DNA of 46,389 bases from Klebsormidium nitens (Eukaryota; Streptophyta; Klebsormidiophyceae; Klebsormidiales; Klebsormidiaceae): contig DF237603.1 of assembly GCA_000708835.1 (NCBI GenBank), forward strand, positions 1 to 46,389. The letters run 5' to 3'. This document shows positions 10,401-22,400 of the stretch, piece by piece. Numbering within the stretch: the stretch's first letter is position 1; each line of letters opens with the position of its first letter. Both the position numbers and the translations under genes were made by a program. The notes below the pieces were generated by a model. That model saw nothing but the letters and a program-made list of their open reading frames with translations, did no database searches and was not told where the DNA came from.

Positions 10401-13400
10401 CCTCCGGCAACTGCTCATCGTTCACAAGACCACGCCCAATATCCCGACTGAGGAACTAGACGCGGATGCGCGCGCAGGCGCGCTAAAGCGCGCCGAGGAG
10501 CGGGCGCGGGTACGCGCCGGGGCGCCCCGGACGCGGGAGGTGAAGCCGGCCGGAATCAACGACGTGCCAGACCTGGTGGTAAAGATGATGCGGCTGACGT
10601 GGGCGATGGCCGTCGGGCAGCCGGCGTTCGTGGCCTCGGACGCGCCGTTCGACTCGTTTCCGGCACCCCCGCCGCAGGAGCCCGAGACGGAGGAGTCGCA
10701 GTGGGCGCCGCCAGACGCCGAGGAGTTCATTTGCAAGTAAGAAATCGGAATATCTCGTCATTACAAAATCTTTTGGCCATAGGGAACACGCAATACGAAA
10801 ACTTGCAGTTGCATCCTTGACAATGCGAATTCTGATTGTTGAATGTGGTGGTCAGAAGCACGCAGTGTATCAGCTTCTTGTGGTCGAAGTTGGCGGCACG
10901 CCGTGCTTCTCCCGACAGCTTCTACAATTCACTTGAGCTCTTTTGGAGCACAGCTCGGATGCCTTGCACGACAGGTCGCAAGAATATGTTCTCTGGGGCT
11001 TTTATTGATGCAATTTTTTTAAATGTCGATACCTATTTGCCTCATGTTCGTTTTGTCCTGGACAGATGGAAATGGCTCTCAATCAGAACGAAGAAGAGCT
11101 CTTCTCAGGGAACTATCTTTTCTTTCTCGCCCAGGGACGGCCTGGACCTCCTCCAAAAGGCCATCGCGACCAGCGAAGAGTCGTCTGCCGCCTTCTACCA
11201 ATCGCCCAACTTCGCCCGCTTCGCCGTGGACATTGTCCTGCGCGCGCCGAACCCCTACATCCGCCACGAGGGCGGCACCTTCCTCTACGGTTCCATCCAC
11301 GACTCCACCAACGTCGCCAAGCAGCTGCACGCAATGATCAACGCGCGCGCGCTCGCGGACACGCTCCCGCGCCAGAGCAAGGAGTTCTGGAACCTCTTCT
11401 GCCGGCTGCTCCTCAAGTGGCCGGACCAGGAGGTCTCGGTGCAACTGCTGAAGGAGGAACTAGTGTGGCTGCAAAACGCGCCGGCGGTAATGGATGAAGA
11501 CGAGGACGAGGGGCTGGAGGGCCACCTGAACGTGCTGCGAACGCTGGTGAAAGCGTTCCCGCGGTACCGCCTGCTCGGTTTGCCGCTGGGGAAGCCGCAG
11601 GGGCACGCGCTGTGTGAGAAGGTGAGGCGAGGCGGCTGGCTCGGGGCTCCGTGTATTCTGACAGGCATGCTTTTACCTGGAAGGGCTTCCTCTTTCAAAA
11701 GGAAGGGTAGAGCACTGGATCCGTTCCCTTGAGGTGCCAATTTGCCCAGGGGAGGCAGATTGTTCTCGCGACAGGGTGTTTAGCTCCATTACTTCCGCTG
11801 ACAATTGAGACTCTGGATTTCTGGTCTCAATGAATTCCGCATCGACCTGGGACGCTGGATTTCAGAGGCGTCGACGTATCCTTAATTTGACGGGTCTTCG
11901 TGCCAATATCAAACCTCATGCCAGCACAGTACTTCCTCTCTGTCGTATCTCGGTGCTTAGCACGTTTGCATGCAACTCCCGACCCCAGACATTCAAAGGA
12001 TTTTGATGTCTGCAGGACCTCCCTAATATGTCTCGCCGTAAGCTGTGCTAACGGGTTACCTTCTTGCCTCTCTTGCAGTTGATTAAGCAGTTCCTCTTCC
12101 CCGAGGCGGTGCTCCTTCAGGGCGACGACCTCGAAACGCCCCGGAGCGCAACCGGCGCCAGCAAGCCGCTGGAGGAGCTGGTCTTGCAGGAGGCAAAGTG
12201 TGGGACGCAAAAGTCGCGCCAGGCCGCGTTTTCGCTGCTCGAGGAGCTCGCGCACGACTACCTCCCCAACTTCCTGGTCATCAAGGACCTGCTGCTCAGG
12301 TGAGGGCGATGATTTTGCTGTGGGGATGTTTTCTTTCAATGACGAGTTGCTTCTGCTGTAGGGATGTTTGTTGAGTCACGCAGCTGCTCCCGAAGCGTTT
12401 GCAGTGGAGCCTTGCAGGACCTATCGCTGAGGTCATCTGCGGTTATGTTCATTCGCTAGGTTGGTCGGAGTTCTCATTTGCGGGCAGGAAAACGGGCACT
12501 TTGAAAGGGGATTGTTTCATTTGCCTTCTCAATCATTTGTTGGCGACAATAATGCTCAAAGTTTCTAGAAGCTTTACATGCTTTTGTCTCAACGCCGCAA
12601 CAGCACAGGGAGTTTTCTACCATTCAACTTCTCCCTGCTTGTTCATATCCGCTTCTTAGGAACCTTCACGCTTCTCAAGCTCATAAGGTTCTGGTTCCGG
12701 AAATCTCCACTGCCTACTATTCGTACGGAACCAGCCGACACAGCCTGCATCGTCCCTGCGTGACGTCCTTCAGAAGATGGCCCCTCAAAAGTCGAAGCGG
12801 TAGGATCGGAGGCACTGTACATTGTTCATTTGAACACGAACAAAAGCCCGGTCCAAACATGTCGAGCAGAACATAACATTCCTGCCATTGTTTGCCCAGG
12901 CTGCACTTCCGGACGGATCTGCACGACTGGGAGGCGGCCCCCAGCTACAGCCGCAAGACGGTGGGCAACTTCGTGGGCCTCAAGAACGCGGGCGCCACGT
13001 GCTACATGAACAGCGTCTTCCAGCAGCTCTACATGCAGCCGCAGGTGCGCAGGACCATCCTCGCGGCCGACGAGTGCGAGGACCTGGAGCGCAAGGACTC
13101 GGTCTTCTACCAGGTGAGAAAAGGGGCTTACGCCCCAGCCCGCCTTCGTTCTCGCTCTAGCGGAATCTGCAGTCGTCTTCGCTTTTCTCTTCTATTTCTA
13201 AAACGATGACTTCCAAACGTTGGACTCGGACATGGAGCGCAACGACTCGGTCTTCTACCAGGTGAGAAAAGGGGCTCGCATTGCAGCCCGCCTTCGCCTA
13301 GCTTGCTCCGGTCTTCTGGTCTTGCTGAATCTGCAGTCGCATTCGTTTAAGTTCCCGTTCTTGAAGAAGTCGGTCCTTCAGTGTGAATACAAACCTTGAA

Positions 13401-16400
13401 GTTGAGTGGAGGTAGTTCAGACTTCTCCCCTCCTAAGTCACTTCTTTGGGCTGCGGAGCGCACATGATTTGAGGCCAGTCTGCGGCAGGATTGCTGACTA
13501 TCCTCATCGCTGATCAAGCAGGCTCTGATGACAGAGCTACTCAAACCGTGTTCGTCGTCTGTTGGACGTTGTTGGATATGTATCAGCAGGCCTTCAAAAT
13601 GATGCATTGCTACAGTTCAATCATCGTCCTTGCACCGAAAGTAGGAAAGATTTGCACGTATGCCAGTATCCTGACAGTAGCCGCCCGGCCTTCGCAGCTG
13701 CAAGCCATGTTCGGGGCCCTTTTGGCTAGCAGTCTGGACCACTACACCCCGCAGGGCTTTTGGGCGGCTTACCGGGACATTGACGGCCAGCCCATCAACC
13801 TGCGGGAGCACCAGGACGCCTTTGAGTTCTTCAACGTCCTCTTCGACCAGGTAACGTCCTCCGCTTTTGCAGCGCAATTTGCTGGTCCTTCAACGTACTT
13901 TAAACTCAAAGCCAGGGTAGGCTGATCATCTTGACCGCTGATGCAGCCAGGGTGGAGCTTCCATTACTTTCTCGATTGAGATCCGTTGACTGGCTTGCAA
14001 GCGAGTGGAACTTTCTGTATGGCTGATGACCCTTTCTCGCGCAGGTCGACGAGAAGCTCAAGGCGAAGGGCCATAAGCCGACGCTGACCGAAATCTTCGG
14101 GGGAACGTTTGCACAGCAGGCAAGCTTACCTATCGTTAGTTGATGCTTCACACACTACCCTTTACAATCGTGTGCCCTCATAAAGCGACCCTTGCGGCGG
14201 AGTTCACTTCATGCTTCATTTGCGGATATGCACCTCAACGAGACGTTCTAGCGCTTGAAGACGCTCATCAAGACAAGCACGCCTTGTCTTTGAGCAAAAT
14301 TGTGAAGTAATCTTGCCACGTGTTACTTTATGAATCATGCGTCTCAGCTGCCGCTGATCCTGGTCCAGGTTATCTGCCGAGGTTGCCCGCATCGGAGCGA
14401 GCGGGAGGAGGCGTTCAACGCCCTCGGGGTGGAGGTCAAGGGCAAGCGGGACCTCCAGGAAGCGCTGGTGAGTTGGCAGCCCTCGGATAATTACCTTCTT
14501 CTGTGATTCTTTATTCACGGGTTTGAAGTGCGGTTCTTGTCAAAGCCGCTTTGGCTGGCCATCGAAACTTGTTTCGTGACCGCCTGCCTGAATTGTACGG
14601 ACAAGCTCAGATTCGTGGCCAAGTGTGTTCTTTCAAAGGCCATCTGCGATCAAGTACCTAAAGCTCCTACTCCTGAGTTTCCAAAGATTTCTAACGTCTC
14701 CTCAGGCTCTAGTGGTCCTGCATGAGTGGGTACACAAAGCCTGGGATCCACTGGGGTACACTGCGAAAGATGAGCAGTCTGATGGTCGCCTCCTTTGCTC
14801 TGCAGGAGTCGTTTGTGAAGGGCGACCTGCTGGAAGCGGACAACGCGTACGACTGCGCCATCTGCAACAAGAAAGTGGACGCGCTCAAGCGCGTGTGCGT
14901 CAAGACGCTTCCGCACGCGCTCATCGTGCACCTCAAGCGCTTTGACTTCGACTATGAGACCATGCAGCGGCTCAAAGTCAAGGTGGGCACTTGCGGATCA
15001 GCCTGAAGCTCGAGACGCAGAGTTCCTGTTTCGAGCCTGACCCTAAGGATTGCGTTGTGCGATCCCCTCCTCGTTTGGCGGTTCGCTGACGACGAAAAAG
15101 AAGGGCTTTGGTGGGGAGTTCAGCTCGCGCTCACAGTGGGCAGGTAACTCCGTGATGCATTTACTTCTTGAAAAGATGCCGGCAAGACGTCTGTAAGTTT
15201 TGACTGGCCCCTCTCGGTCCTTCTCCAAGCCGAGTTGCCTGGTTTGGTTGGTGGTAACTGGCTGACCTGCTATTTGTTGCTTGTGTACAGGACCGCTTCG
15301 TATTCCCCATGCATTTAGATATGCACCCTTATACTGTAGAGGGCCTCGCAGCTAGGTGAGCTTTTCTGCCAAACCCTAAGTCCTCCATCAGGCTGTTGTG
15401 TCCCTATGTCTTCCATCAAGTTCTTGTTCTCCCAAGCGTCTTCAAGCTTTCCCAGATCAGGTCGATCTGTTGGACACTCGAAAGCGCCCGTTGCACCTGG
15501 CGTAACCGCTCATCTCTGGTTCTCGGAGCCGAGTCTGAGTACTGTGACGTCAAGTCTTTGGTCGTTTCAGAGGAACGTAACGAACATGGTTCTGTTATGT
15601 TGCAAAGTGGTGACTGCAGAAGGCCATTCAAACGTTCTTTGCAAATTGGTGACTGCGGACTGACCCTGCTGTACATTCCCTAACATTGCGAATGAACTTT
15701 TGCAGCGAGAATAACGCGTCGACGAGCGAGGACAACGACGGCGCGAGCACGGTGGTGATGCGTCCGGACGCTTACTACCAGTACGACCTGGTGGGCGTCG
15801 TTGTACATTCTGGGACCGCCTTCGCCGGGCACTACTATTCGTACATAAAGGAGCGGGATGGGGACAAGCCGTTCGGCAACAAGGACCCCAACGCGCATGG
15901 GTGAGCGCAGCACTTGTGTTGGTTGTGGGAGTTCTTGGGGTAAAAGCGTTGATACTTTCCACAAATTCAGGATCGTGCACTTGCTGTGGAGTCTGGAAGA
16001 ACTCTCGTTATCAGGTAGATTTCTCAAGATCGATGGTAAACGCTTGAAGGGGCGCAGCAGCCACGACATCCAGTTGAAAAGGGGTTCTAATTTGAAGTTA
16101 CCGTGGTTACTATGCCACAAATGGGTTCAGTGTTTCGCTTCCACCGATATGCTTTTCATGTCAAACTCCCAGGCATTCTTGACTTTCATTTTTCCTCAGT
16201 TACTTTTAGTGTCAGCCCATTGTAAAAGTTCGTCGAACAGCGGCCTTATTCTTTTGCCGACATTCTGCTCTATGAGGTCATCTCGAGTCTTCATCGCTGC
16301 CCCGCTTGCAGGTGGATGGTGTTTGACGACAAGCGCGTGGAGCCGTACAACGTTGCGGACCTCGAGAAGGACTGCTTCGGCGGCAAGTTCGTGCCGGAGG

Positions 16401-19400
16401 CGTACGACAACGGCCTCAAGCCCATGCAGGAGTTCGACCGCCCCAACAGCGCCTACATGCTGCTGTATGAGCGGTCCACCCCTGTGGAGGTTAGCGAGGT
16501 AAGAAGGTCTGGGGTTTGTTGGGTTTGGGGTTCCAATCGTAGTTGCGATGCGGTGCTGTCAATCAGACATTGTCAACGGTGAGTCTTTTTGGGCCCCAAC
16601 AGCTCCTAAATGCTGCTGTACGAGCGGTCCACCCCCGTGGAGGTTAGCGAGGTGAGATTAGCGAGGTCAACTCGTTTCTAAGAATCGGTACAAGTGACGG
16701 ACCTGCAGCTGCTGGTGGTTGCCGTGTCAAGAACAAGCGTTCCGGCGGTTCGCACTTGCTTGTCAGGGCTTACGCCTGTGCTCCGGGGTTACAATACGAA
16801 AGAGGAAGCGACCGTGTTCGATTAGCAAACGCTGATCCTTTTATGATTTCCAATTGCTGGAATTAGAAGCAAAGTTCGGTTCCCGCCCTTTCGCCTCCCC
16901 TGACGCATCCCCGAGTGCTGATCGGTCTTACTAATCTCAAATGGTTGCAAATCAAGCACGCGTTCGGTCGGATTATCTCTCTCTTCATCCATTCACATTC
17001 TTCTGCCTGCAGCAGTCGTCCCCTGAAGCATCCCCATCGACTGCCGCTGATGGCGATGCGGTCGCTGAGGTCGAGCCGAAGGGAGACCTGAAAAAGCAGC
17101 TGGAGGACGCGGTCAGCAAAACGTCACCGGGCTCAGCGTAAGTACAGTCAAGCCACACTAGGGCCGTTTTCTTCGTTGGCTGATGGCCCTTCTGGAACTG
17201 ACTACACTTAGGATTTGTTGACGCTTCATTTTCGAGTGGTCTCATCAGAGTCGAAGAGTCCCTTTGTCCATGGGCTGTCACTCGGAAATTTCAACGATCT
17301 AGTGATGCTATCGAGGTCGTTGTCGCAGCTCTATGCTCTCTCTCCACATGTATCAGCTATTTCGAGTCATGAATGTGGTTTCGATTTGCCGGGCTCTTCA
17401 GAGTCGTCGTAGGAATCAGTGGGCGCTTCCAATGACTGCAAATCTGTTGTCATTTCTGCGAGGCGTCACTTCTTACGCGGTTGCAAGAGTTCGACCTGTT
17501 GTATTGACGTTGTTCTCATCTGCAGGCGGAGGGGTTCCGTGCACATGCCACCATCTATACACCGGATTGTGTGGCAGGAAAACCTACAGTAAGTGATTCG
17601 CGTCTCGACCTTCCAAGAATTCGCTTCCGAGGATTGTCTGGACGGTTCTGGTTTCCTCCTCCCATTCGAATCTGCAATTTTCGGGCGTAGAGTGCTTTGG
17701 CTCTGAATTTGTGGTCGAAACTCAGCATCCGGGGTCGAAAGACTTTGATCTAGGATCTGGAGTTCGCTATCCGTCGAAGTAGGACTAGCTACTCTTTTCT
17801 TGTTGAGCTTGCATGCATTGGATCAATCCTTCAATGATGGAACCTGTACTCTTGTGACTAAATTGTGTCTCCAAAGGTGTCCTTTCCCTTCTGGTAAGTT
17901 TGCTCTGATCCGTTGCTTTTGATCTGCAGGTCTGTTAGCGAAAGTCATCTCCTAGACAGCGACTACTTCAGCTTCCTGCTGCAGCTGGCGACCTCTTGTC
18001 TTCAGACGTACGAGAAAAGGTACACCCAGATCCCCTTGGGGTTCCCGATAGCAGGACCTCCAAACCTGCTGAAAATTTCACAGCCCTTCTCAAGCCCCTT
18101 CAGAAGCCGTTTGTCCAGCACAAATTTGACTTGCTTTTGAGTCAATACGTGTTTCTTAGGTAGTAAATACTGCACGCAGTGCACTTAGTCAGGTCAAACG
18201 GCCTCGTTCTTTCTGGGGGTCATAAATTTGAGTCAGCTTTGAAGTCTTTGTATCACCCCACACGCTAGTCAGCAGACTTGAATCGATCACACCAGATTTG
18301 AGGGTAGCAACAATGGAAGCAGAAGAGGTTGACTACGCCGACGCACTTGTTATAAAGTATACCCGGTTTGTGCAGGTTGCGTGGGGCGGAGCAGGGCCAG
18401 GAGGAAGGGGTGCAAATCGCCAAGGCGAGCGCCGAGTTGTTCATCGAGTTCCTCATGCGGGTCTATCTGCGCTCGCACAAGGACCTGCGGACAGATCTCC
18501 GGCAGTGGAAGGTGAGCTAAAGGGCTCGCTTGTTATGCACCACTCAATGGGGCGAAGTTTGGGGGGTGTTAACAGGGTTTGAAGCTTCGGCAATGCAAAG
18601 ATTGGTTATCCCCTTTCTTTTGGTTTCTCCCATCAGAAGTTTGCTTACGGGGTGCTCGTTGCAGTTCACAAATTACGGAACGAAGAAGATCAATGCGTTG
18701 GCATTCGTACCCGCAGTGTGTCCGAGCTGTTCAGAACCGTGAGCAAAATTATCCAGGCGGTCTTGCCAAGCTCATGCCTTTCATATCTAGCCTTTCGACG
18801 AGCAGGCACGTAGCAGTAGTCATAACGCCGCTTGACTGCGACTGCACCCGAGTGCATGAGCAAGACGCCCTATGTTCAACGTGATAGCCTAGCACACAAT
18901 GTAGAGTCAGAAGTCCCAATCCAACATTATAACCTAAAACTCGTGTCCTTCGTTCGCAGGCGGTGATCATGACGTTCCTCCAGAACAGCGCCCACTTCAC
19001 GCACCACTTCCTGTTGCGCCTCCTCGACAACCAGGAGTGGCTGCGGGAGGGACTCCTCTCGTGCAACTCGGACGAGGTCCGGACGGTGAGTCACCACAAG
19101 TCGAAACGTCCTGAAAACTCGAGTACTAATATAGTCGGAAACTTGAATGTTCTATATGTTGGAGACACTTGGTTGGGATGATATGAATGGCAGCTGAGTG
19201 CATCTCCACTCCCAGCACGTTCCCTAAATGCTTGTCTTTCTAAGCGCAGTCCTGAATGAGGGTCAATTTTTTGTTCCCGTTCACAGCGTAGTAAATGTCA
19301 CTGCAACAACTTGCTATCGTGGCAGTTGATTGACGATTGAATAACGTTACCATGAGCAACCCACGACGGACAGCCTCCGGACAATCTCTGCCCGCAAAAA

Positions 19401-22400
19401 ATGTCCGCAACTTCCCTGTTACGGTGGTTTGTCTAACCCACCAATTTTTCTTTGTGGCAGGTGATTGGAGACTGGGTGGTGATGGCCATGACGGCGGCCG
19501 CGGAGTACAACAAGGGCCGCAAGGAGGACCCCATGCGGCTGGGCCTGTTCCTCGACATGCTTGCGCACATCGTCAAGGACTGCGGCAGGCTCAAGGCGTA
19601 CGTCAAAGAGGTGAGGCTGCTGCGGATTTCGTGAAAGAGCGAGCGCTTACACCAATTTTGCTTTGTAGCGTTTACAACTGTGAGGCGTGCATCAAAGAGG
19701 TGAGGCTGCTACAGCTTGTTAAAACGTGGCCTCAAGCATTGGTACCTCTTGCAAAGTTCACACCGTTGATCGCCCACTCTGAGTGTTTCTGCGGCCCAAC
19801 TCTGTGAAAGCTTTGAAATGCCTTCGGGTGAGGCGGCCAGGTTCGCCCAGGTGCGCAATATCTGAACTGCAGGATCCTGGCACCTCAAAGTCCTGCCTGT
19901 TGGGTTGCTCCGTTGGGTTCGCTGCTTTGTTCTGCTTGGTGTTCAAGGAAGCAGATTGTCGAGCTCATACTTCTCTGATCGCTGTTGTATGCAAACACGG
20001 GACGCTTTGGAATTTCCGACCTTCTTGACGCGCTCTTTGATGCTAGCACCTCCGTGAAGAGCTGTGCTTACGATCTCGCACGCGTCTTTGTGTCCAGTTG
20101 ATCGACATCCTGACTGCGTATGCCAAGATTGGGACCCGCCAGAAGATGGAGCTGTTGCAGGAGAAGCACGTCTTCCTACCGCAGCTGGTAAGCTGCGGCC
20201 GCCTAAACTCCCGTTGTGCTCCTTTCTGGACAAATCTAGGCATCATTTCGCGGTTGTCCTTGGTATTAAGCTGCTGCGGGAGACATCGCCAGTCTTCCTT
20301 TGATGAGCTCGTCGGGAGCTGTTCTGGGACTTAGGATCTCGGCTAGTGGGATTGACGTCGCCAATCTTTCAAACAAATTTGTCAGGAGTTAGTGCGGAGA
20401 CTCTTTGGGCTTCAAGCCGGGGCAGGTCGTATTGGCCTTCATTTGTTCTGCTGTAAAAGGTCGTCTGCATTTAGAACAGCTATGTCGTGACCTTCCTAGA
20501 ATCGCACCGACTGCTTTCTGCTTCTCGCATGTAGCGCCAGTAGTTCAGCCCTACTCTCAGGAGGGTTCGCCTGGTTTGCATTGTCAGCGTGTCTATTGTT
20601 TTTCAAAGGTGCAAATAGCTTCAAACCAAAGGGACCCACACGGTTCTAGGGGGAAACTCGCTCTGGTCCGCTTAAACTGGCACACCCATCATGATTGTCA
20701 AGCAAGTGCCCCTTCAGTCCTGTTCGTTACGTCGAAATCCCCCTCCGTATGCAGATCTGTCCCTTTCGCTGATTTGTCCAATGAAAAGCTATGCCGGTTC
20801 TGAAGCGTGTCAGCCTTGTTCGCTTGCAGGCTTTCAACGCTCTCCAGGACAAGATCACCGCTTTCAACTCGGAGGAGTGGGAGGCGCTCGTGCGGTGCTT
20901 TGCGGAGCTTCTGCCTTGCTACGACCTGACACCCATCTGCAGTGAGTGCACGCAGACGACTCTAGCTCTTCCTCTTACGACTGTCTCCACGCTTCATGCC
21001 TATCAGCAAGCTCCGTTTCTGCAAAGAGCCTTTTTCTGGTTGTTCTATTCCTCCCTGTTCTTTGAGCAGATTAGGATGGTGAATTGCGTTTGTCATGACT
21101 ATCTGTGCTTTTCTGTCGCATTCGATGACCCCTACAGCCCGAAGTTCTTCTTCTTCCATCGAGGCGTTTAGAGCGGCTTTTTCCGGCCTCGTCAAGTCCA
21201 CTGTCTTGCCTAAGTTTTCAGTCAACCGGGGGCCCTTGATCGTGTTCCGATGCTTTGAGTGCCTCTTTTGCAGAGCAAGGCACCGCCACCAAAGCGGCGA
21301 CGGACAAGTCGCTTGGGCAGCTGAACCCGTACAAGGCCCCCGACTCGCCGCTAGTCCCACTGACCGACCACATGTTGGACTGGGTGATCTACCGGGAAGA
21401 GCTCTGGCAGCTTATGGTAAGGGCTTCTCTTAAGTTGATTCGGATCGTTATTGCCGGGCTACTTTCTATCTTCGTTCGATAGGCCGAAGGAGCAATTGAA
21501 GGAAAGGCTGGCGGTCCTGAAGAGGAGGCAAAAGATCGCCGGGTCTTCGGTAGCCTTTCTGGAGTTATGCTTGGAGCTCAGTTGACCCGGCGTTTTTAAG
21601 CGGCGGTAGGCCTTTAGCGGAGGGTCCTTTCCTGATCACCATTTCAAATATGCTTGCTTGGACTTTTCAGGTTGTCTTTTCAGCTAGATTGGCCTGGTTT
21701 CAGATAGCCGCGGATCTTCTGCTCAAGTGTCCCTCGATATACCGCTCGATCTGCTTGATTGACTAGATCTCTGATCTCGTCCTTGCGTTACGCAGTTTGA
21801 GAAGTGCCACCAGATGCCGGAGCTGGTGCAGCTGATGCAGTTCTGCTCCTGGGAGAACCCCAAGTTCACCGCGGTAAGGGCCGCTCCTTGCAATCCGCTT
21901 GAACCCGCTTGTTGCGAAAAGCTTTGTATGAAGCAAAAGGCAGACCAACCTCCACGTTGATTCACAAGACCGGGGAGTTGATCACGCTAGTATGGCAAGT
22001 CAATCCTGGTGATCGTACAAACTCTGTACCTCTTCAAGGCCTTGAACGGGTTAAGCAGTGCCACGTTCGTGTCATCGAGGTTTTAGTAACCCAAAATTCG
22101 CGGTTGACGTGGACTCTTGCAGTTGGGAGCCCTTCATAGACAGCACGGTCTTGCAACTTACATGCAGACTGTGTGGGCTTGGTCGGTTGCGTGTAATTAT
22201 TCATTGCTCAATGTCAATCATTCAAATTGGTCGTTGAAAAGGGCCTCTCACGTGCTGTTCTTTGTCCTCCCTGCAGCAATTGCTCGGCCGGCTGCTCAAC
22301 TTCATTGCGGACGCGCTGAGCCGGGACTGCCACATGATGCCCACCATCCTCGCGCGGATCCTCGAGATCAAGGACTCGTACCAGCGGGTGAGTCCTATGA

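Larger units (their letters stand above)
12900..16498 (+). other. DUB exons 18-25: USP catalytic core with zinc ribbon
   Basis: Coding exons: 12900-13113 (Cys box [20 protein letters not shown]), 13698-13850 ([13 protein letters not shown]), 14045-14119, 14369-14467 (CRGCPHR), 14806-14982 (CAICNKK, then [13 protein letters not shown]), 15291-15355 ([18 protein letters not shown]), 15706-15900 ([12 protein letters not shown] and the His box) and 16312-16498 ([11 protein letters not shown], then AYMLLYERS). All boxes of a USP family C19 protease are present and no catalytic residue is lost, so an active enzyme is expected. The arrangement is the same as in USP9X. Confidence 0.95.

Noticed and set aside
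10422-10761. Minus-strand frames opposite DUB exon 15
   Set aside because: The plus strand is clearly coding here with conserved sequence and phase; the minus frames are shadows with Arg/Gly/Ala bias.
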